DNA of 6,012 bases from Candidatus Bathyarchaeota archaeon (lineage in GTDB: Archaea; Thermoproteota; Bathyarchaeia; Bathyarchaeales; Bathycorpusculaceae). Positions 4,714 through 6,012 of this stretch are shown here, one piece after another. The translations under genes and the position numbers were made by a program. Position 1 is the first letter of the stretch. Every line of letters starts with the position of its first letter. A model generated the notes under the pieces. The model ran no database searches. It worked only from the letters and a program-made list of their open reading frames with translations, and was not told the DNA's origin. The stretch lies in contig JAGTRA010000018.1 of the NCBI GenBank assembly GCA_018396935.1, positions 1 through 6,012 on the forward strand. Reading direction: 5' to 3'.

Positions 4714-6012
4714 ATGGTCGATGATGCCCTTAACCAGAATCTAAATAGGGCGGTTAAACATTATTCATCTCTATTTATGCTTCCATCATACCATATTATC
4801 TTGGCTTTTATAGTTACGTGTTGCATGTCTGCTGGAATATTACACCTGTTAAGTTTCTCATTATCACTTGAGGGCTTATTATCAGGGGTATTTTTAGGGA
4901 CATCATTAGCCTTTATCACGTTCATCTCTGATCTTTTTATATCTAATGTTATGTTGAAAAGAGACCCAATTTACAACCATAGAAGGACTTCTGCATTATC
5001 CCTTTTTTCATGGATATTCTGGCTTCCATTTATAATAATGGGTTTTTTGGCGTCATTGTTCATAGGACATGTTTGGGCTGTTAAACTTTGTTTACTGGGG
5101 TTCTCGGCGGCTTTAATTTTACGTTTCATCGCTATGAATTCTACGGCTTCATTAAGCCTTTTTTACTCCTTAATCACAGCTCTTTTGCCCTCTACATCAT
5201 GTTTGGTCCCTTTTATCTTCCTATGGTTGGGGTTCATTAACGCTGAAAGATTGTTTTTGTTTCTAGCCATAGATGTTATAGTATGCTATCTCTCCAGTTC
5301 ACTTTTTACTCATTTTCTAAATAAGGTTGGCCAGAACTTGGTGGGAATTCCTTCCATCAGAATATTCAGAGCTTTTCTATATAACTGGGTTGCAGATTTA
5401 AATGAACCCTTCGAAAAAATATTAGAAAAACTTGGCGAAGAAGAAGATATAGAGATCTCTATTCTTAAGTTTGATAGGCTTGACGATAGCTCCCCAAAGG
5501 CCATAATAGCCGTCCCCTCAGTTCATCCCGGACCCTTTAAAAATATTGGCAGTAGTATGCTTCCTTCAGTTCTTAAAAAAGCTTTAGAAGAGAAGTTTAA
5601 ATGTGTTGCATGCGTACCCCTCAGCCTATTAGGCCATGAGCTTGATTTAGTATCACAAGCCGAGAGCAGAAAGCTGGTGGATTATACTGTCAGGATCGCT
5701 GATTTTAAAGGCTCTTGGGACTCCGCTACGCCTTTAATAAAGGTTTCTGATGGCTTATCTACAGTATGTTGTCAAGCTTTTGGCGATGTAGTTTTTATGT
5801 CCCTTTCATTAGCCCCTAAAACAACAGAGGATTTCCCTAAAGACTTGTCTTCATTTATCTGTTTGGAGGCTAAAAAAATTGGTTTTAAATCATGCTTAAC
5901 TGTAAATGCTCACAATAGCATAAATGGGCTGGTTGAAACAGGAGAAGCTCTAGCATCTCTAAAGAGGGTTGCTATTGATTCTTTGCAAAAAGTATCCTCA
6001 AGCCCTAGGGGC
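4714..6012 (+). CDS. DUF2070 family membrane protein (C-terminus cut by window)
   Basis: This is an archaeal multi-pass membrane protein of the DUF2070 family, with unknown function. 433 residues are visible and the frame is open at the window end; family members are usually considerably longer (of the order of 550-650). About six hydrophobic segments lie at 26-47, 54-80, 96-118, 122-141, 146-174 and 179-201. From about 210 the protein becomes soluble, with an acidic linker (EEED, 242-245). Conserved-looking motifs in the soluble part are VPSVHPGPFKNIGSS (267-281, H271), LGHELDLVSQ (306-315, H308, D311) and VNAHNSI (397-403, H400). Their His/Asp/Asn content would suit a metal or phosphate site, which is inference only. 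The ATG at 4714 is supported by GGTGA. The gene is divergent from the Sm-like gene across 199 AT-rich bases. Confidence 0.9.
   Translation, partial: MVDDALNQNLNRAVKHYSSLFMLPSYHIILAFIVTCCMSAGILHLLSFSLSLEGLLSGVFLGTSLAFITFISDLFISNVMLKRDPIYNHRRTSALSLFSWIFWLPFIIMGFLASLFIGHVWAVKLCLLGFSAALILRFIAMNSTASLSLFYSLITALLPSTSCLVPFIFLWLGFINAERLFLFLAIDVIVCYLSSSLFTHFLNKVGQNLVGIPSIRIFRAFLYNWVADLNEPFEKILEKLGEEEDIEISILKFDRLDDSSPKAIIAVPSVHPGPFKNIGSSMLPSVLKKALEEKFKCVACVPLSLLGHELDLVSQAESRKLVDYTVRIADFKGSWDSATPLIKVSDGLSTVCCQAFGDVVFMSLSLAPKTTEDFPKDLSSFICLEAKKIGFKSCLTVNAHNSINGLVETGEALASLKRVAIDSLQKVSSSPRG

Noticed and set aside
5310..5504. 64-residue minus-strand open frame inside the DUF2070 gene
   Set aside because: It is opposite a clear DUF2070 coding region and is Ser-rich, low-complexity shadow sequence.

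Overview
The window is archaeal. It carries the large catalytic subunit of the archaea-specific replicative polymerase PolD, an archaeal Sec61-beta translocon subunit, an archaeal DUF2070 membrane protein and an Sm-like small protein. Several genes appear to have very short leaders with TATA-like boxes, and G+C is low (about 40% by eye). PolD rules out most classical Crenarchaeota. The gene styles (small winged-helix protein next to PolD, MazG with a C-terminal CxxC tail) remind me of Bathyarchaeia or a related deep lineage, but that is an impression and not a demonstrated assignment.

Layout: 1-2874 (+) is the C-terminal three quarters or so of DNA polymerase D subunit DP2, with its N-terminus cut by the window edge. 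2928-3194 (+) is a small winged-helix DNA-binding protein. 3195-3506 (-) is a MazG-type nucleotide pyrophosphohydrolase with a zinc-knuckle tail, preceded on its strand by 3528-3965 (-), a DUF488 protein; the two probably form an operon. 4039-4203 (+) is the 54-residue Sec61-beta/SecG, which was too short for simple ORF calling. It diverges from the DUF488 gene across a 73-bp spacer containing a palindromic TATA-like element. 4221-4514 (-) is a divergent LSm-fold-like protein that converges on Sec61-beta. 4515-4713 is an AT-rich divergent promoter region with two inverted repeats. 4714-6012 (+) is the start of a DUF2070 multi-pass membrane protein, cut by the window end.

Functionally this is a conserved housekeeping neighbourhood: replication (PolD), protein export (Sec61-beta), nucleotide-pool sanitation (MazG, inferred), and uncharacterised but archaea-conserved proteins (DUF488, DUF2070, Sm-like). 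I see no mobile element, CRISPR array, tRNA or rRNA. No obviously new multi-gene system is evident. The points most worth a second look are the divergent Sm-like protein, the palindromic shared promoter, the perfect 8-bp inverted repeat upstream of the Sm-like gene, and the uncharacterised DUF2070 C-terminal domain.
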